Positions 62,071 through 64,000 of a DNA stretch of 64,000 nt are shown one piece after another; position 1 is the stretch's first letter, and every line of letters starts with the position of its first letter. The position numbers and the translations under genes were made by a program. Source of the DNA: Bacteroidota bacterium (GTDB lineage Bacteria > Bacteroidota > Bacteroidia > Flavobacteriales > Flavobacteriaceae); NCBI GenBank assembly GCA_023434025.1, contig JAEYTL010000021.1, forward strand, positions 1 through 64,000, read 5' to 3'. The notes under the pieces are model-generated. The model worked only from the letters and a program-made list of their open reading frames with translations. It was not told where the DNA came from and made no database searches.

Positions 62071-62095
62071 AAGATTATCGGTTGTCCGTTTTTTT

Positions 62096-62119
62096 GTTCT
62101 CTGTTCTCTGTTCTCTGTT
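62096..62119 (+). repeat. three tandem copies of GTTCTCT
   Basis: GTTCTCT occurs at 62096-62102, 62103-62109 and 62110-62116, then GTT. It is a 7-base microsatellite just after folE and may vary in copy number. Confidence 0.85.
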
Positions 62120-62185
62120 TATTTTCTGACAATAATCAAAAATTAATTAAATTCTAAAAATTGACGTTAGAAATCCGGAAAAATC

Positions 62186-62276
62186 AAACCATAGCGAAGC
62201 TGTAAAAATCCGTCCCGATAGCTCGGGATCTGCGTTTAGCTTTTGCTAATCCGTTTAATCCGCGTTCCTTTAAAGA
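62186..62276. repeat. intergenic element before cysS, related to one after it
   Basis: The text atagcgaagctgtaaaaatccg (62191-62212) recurs in altered form after cysS (atagcgaagctatcaaaaatctg, 63878-63900). Both are followed by repeats of aaaatccg and taatccg. The first copy also holds a small hairpin, TCCCGA/TCGGGA, at about 62213-62228. This looks like a dispersed non-coding repeat. Confidence 0.6.
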
Positions 62277-62306
62277 TTGCTGAAAAGTTAAAACATAAAA
62301 ATAGTA

Positions 62307-63788
62307 ATGAAATTATACGAAAATCAAACCTTAAAAATATACAATTCACTTTCAGGTGAAAAAGAAGTTTTTAAACCCATTCATGAAGGCAATGTGGGTA
62401 TGTATGTATGCGGTCCGACAGTTTACAGTAACGTTCACCTTGGGAACGTGCGTACATTTATGAGTTTTGATGTAATTTTTCGTTATTTGCTTCATTTAGG
62501 CTACAAAGTACGCTATGTCCGAAATATTACCGACGCCGGGCATTTGGAGAATGATGCTGAGGTAGGTGAAGACCGAATTGCCAAGAAAGCCCGTTTGGAA
62601 CAATTGGAACCTATGGAGATTGTGCAACGTTACACCGTAGACTTTCATACGATTCTGCATAAATTGAATTTCCTACCGCCAAGCATTGAACCTACAGCAA
62701 CGGGACATATTATAGAGCAGCAGGAGATTATCAAAAAAATCATTGATAACGGTTTTGCATATGAATCAAACGGATCGGTTTATTTTGATGTCGTTAAGTT
62801 TAACAAAACCAACCATTATGGCAAATTAAGCGGCAGAAATATTGAAGATATGATTGCCAATACCCGTGATTTAGACGGCGTGAGCGACAAAAAGAATCCA
62901 CAGGATTTTGCTTTATGGAAAAAAGCAGAACCACAGCATATTATGCGTTGGCCATCACCCTGGGGCGTTGGTTTTCCGGGCTGGCATTTGGAATGTACTG
63001 CCATGAGTACAAAATATTTAGGCGAAACTTTTGATATTCACGGTGGCGGAATGGATCTGAAATTCCCGCATCATGAATGTGAGATTGCTCAAAATGAGGC
63101 CTGTACCGGCCATAGCCCGGTTAATTTCTGGATGCATGCCAACATGTTGATTTTGAACGGTAAAAAAATGGCAAAATCGACCGGAAATTATATTTTGCCC
63201 AACGAAATATTTAATGGTAGTAACACTATTTTATCAAAAGCATTTTCACCCAATGTCACCCGTTTTTTTATGCTGCAGGCACATTACCGAAGTGTGCTGG
63301 ATTTTTCTAACGATGCCATTTTAGCTTCTGAAAAAGGATTCAACCGGTTGATGGAGGGTATTGAGTTGTTAGACAAACTGAACACCGGCTCCTCTACTTC
63401 TCTGAATATTTCCGACTGGAAAACAAGCTGTTATGACGCAATGAATGACGATTTTAATACCCCTGTATTAATTGCTCAATTATTTGAAGGAATACGGTTT
63501 GTGAACCTGATTAATGACGGAAAAGAAACGATTACAGCAGAAGACCTGGCAGCATTGAGTACAACGCTCAAATCTTTTATTCATGACGTTTTAGGCATCA
63601 GCAATGAAGCAGAAGAAAGCAACAATTCCGACAAGCTGGAAGGCGTTGTTCAGCTGATGATTCAAATGCGGAACGAAGCACGGGCGAATAAAAACTTTGC
63701 TCTTTCCGATCAGATCCGGGATCAGTTACTGGCACTTGGCATTCAACTAAAGGACGGGAAAGACGGAACGAGTTTTAGTGTGAATTAA
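62307..63788 (+). CDS. cysS: cysteinyl-tRNA synthetase
   Basis: 493 residues, normal length. HIGH motif is HLGN in GPTVYSNVHLGNVRTF (about 37-52), KMSKS is KKMAKSTGNY (about 288-297). The zinc ligands fit: the first Cys in YVCGPTV, then LECTAMS, HHECEIAQNEA. It charges tRNA-Cys. In flavobacteria the gene is commonly followed by yidD, as here. Confidence 0.97.
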   Translation: MKLYENQTLKIYNSLSGEKEVFKPIHEGNVGMYVCGPTVYSNVHLGNVRTFMSFDVIFRYLLHLGYKVRYVRNITDAGHLENDAEVGEDRIAKKARLEQLEPMEIVQRYTVDFHTILHKLNFLPPSIEPTATGHIIEQQEIIKKIIDNGFAYESNGSVYFDVVKFNKTNHYGKLSGRNIEDMIANTRDLDGVSDKKNPQDFALWKKAEPQHIMRWPSPWGVGFPGWHLECTAMSTKYLGETFDIHGGGMDLKFPHHECEIAQNEACTGHSPVNFWMHANMLILNGKKMAKSTGNYILPNEIFNGSNTILSKAFSPNVTRFFMLQAHYRSVLDFSNDAILASEKGFNRLMEGIELLDKLNTGSSTSLNISDWKTSCYDAMNDDFNTPVLIAQLFEGIRFVNLINDGKETITAEDLAALSTTLKSFIHDVLGISNEAEESNNSDKLEGVVQLMIQMRNEARANKNFALSDQIRDQLLALGIQLKDGKDGTSFSVN

Positions 63789-63800
63789 GCCTCCCCCCGA

Positions 63801-63819
63801 CCCCCTCCAAAGGAGGGGG
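63801..63819. repeat. GC-rich hairpin after cysS
   Basis: CCCCCTCC (63801-63808), loop AAA, GGAGGGGG (63812-63819). No T-run follows, so it acts, if at all, as an mRNA-stabilising or REP-like element. It stands out in an AT-rich genome. Confidence 0.7.
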
Positions 63820-63966
63820 AGACGAGACGTTGAAACTTTATGCTAAATTTGCAGGGCTTAATCCTCTTATATCCATTATAGCGAAGCTATCAAAAATCTG
63901 CGAAAATCCATCTAATCCAAAAAATCCGCATGCCATTGACTAAATTGATGCTTAAAAATAAAATCA

Positions 63967-64000
63967 ATGCTAAAAAAAATAGTCCGGTTTCCTTTTATTT
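63967..64000 (+). CDS. yidD: YidD-type membrane insertion factor, first codons only
   Basis: ATG at 63967 opens a frame MLKKIVRFPFI that leaves the window after 11 codons. The start MLKK(I/L)xxxPFI is what YidD proteins of flavobacteria begin with, and yidD is expected after cysS. YidD helps insert inner-membrane proteins with YidC. Only 34 bases are available. Confidence 0.55.
   Translation, partial: MLKKIVRFPFI

Noticed and set aside
1..64000. CRISPR arrays, tRNA or rRNA genes
   Set aside because: No regularly spaced short repeats outside coding sequence and no cloverleaf or rRNA-like stretches were recognised by eye on either strand.

Overview
The window looks like chromosomal DNA of a member of the Flavobacteriaceae (Bacteroidota). 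Supporting signs are AT-rich intergenic DNA, almost no Shine-Dalgarno sequences, repeated Bacteroidota -7 promoter elements of the form TAnnTTTG, two large secreted proteins with type B C-terminal sorting domains of the type IX secretion system (T9SS), and several families typical of the group (LETM1-related biofilm protein, DUF4294, DUF4920, FKBP-like lipoprotein with calcium-binding repeats, split transketolase). No rRNA, tRNA or CRISPR array was seen.

Layout. Bases 1-4430 are accessory. They hold the 3' end of an IS3-family element, a three-gene minus-strand cluster of unrecognised proteins including a lipoprotein, the C-terminal remnant of a serine recombinase, and one striking gene that fuses a STAS-like segment, a GHKL ATPase and a DUF4325 STAS-like domain. 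Bases 4430-8890 carry a 1100-residue T9SS-exported protein with unusually GC-rich codons, preceded by a promoter with a perfect palindrome at the likely transcription start and followed by a 576-base gap with two possible small transcripts. From 8890 on the window is mostly conserved core: TerC, DUF4294, M42 peptidase, LETM1-related protein, carbonic anhydrase with a SulP transporter, Dps divergent from OxyR, AIM24-like protein, the MnmD/CxxCH lipoprotein/DUF4920 operon, and IlvE. A MazG-like hydrolase, an unknown protein joined to a two-component system, and a cyanophycin locus follow.

Bases 30,000-50,500 hold a secreted protein of uncertain function, DnaB, AccA, an EamA transporter, an LptF/G permease and Tgt. 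After these come the split transketolase, an FKBP-like lipoprotein, an S4 protein, uracil-DNA glycosylase, MutS2, a DCC thiol protein, ValS, a DUF1573 protein, an aspartyl protease with PDZ domain, and an aminotransferase. Bases 51,105-61,241 are one giant gene (3378 codons) for a T9SS type B adhesin with nine tandem repeats of about 79 residues. FolE, CysS and the first codons of YidD close the window.

How the genes work together. CphA makes cyanophycin, and the divergent cyanophycinase and isoaspartyl peptidase degrade it to dipeptides and then free amino acids. Carbonic anhydrase and the SulP carrier form a likely bicarbonate module. OxyR and Dps form a peroxide-defence pair. Tgt, the LptF/G permease and the EamA transporter are closely spaced on one strand. 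The most promising undescribed item is the STAS/GHKL ATPase/DUF4325 fusion, which looks like a partner-switching kinase and its antagonist domain in one chain.
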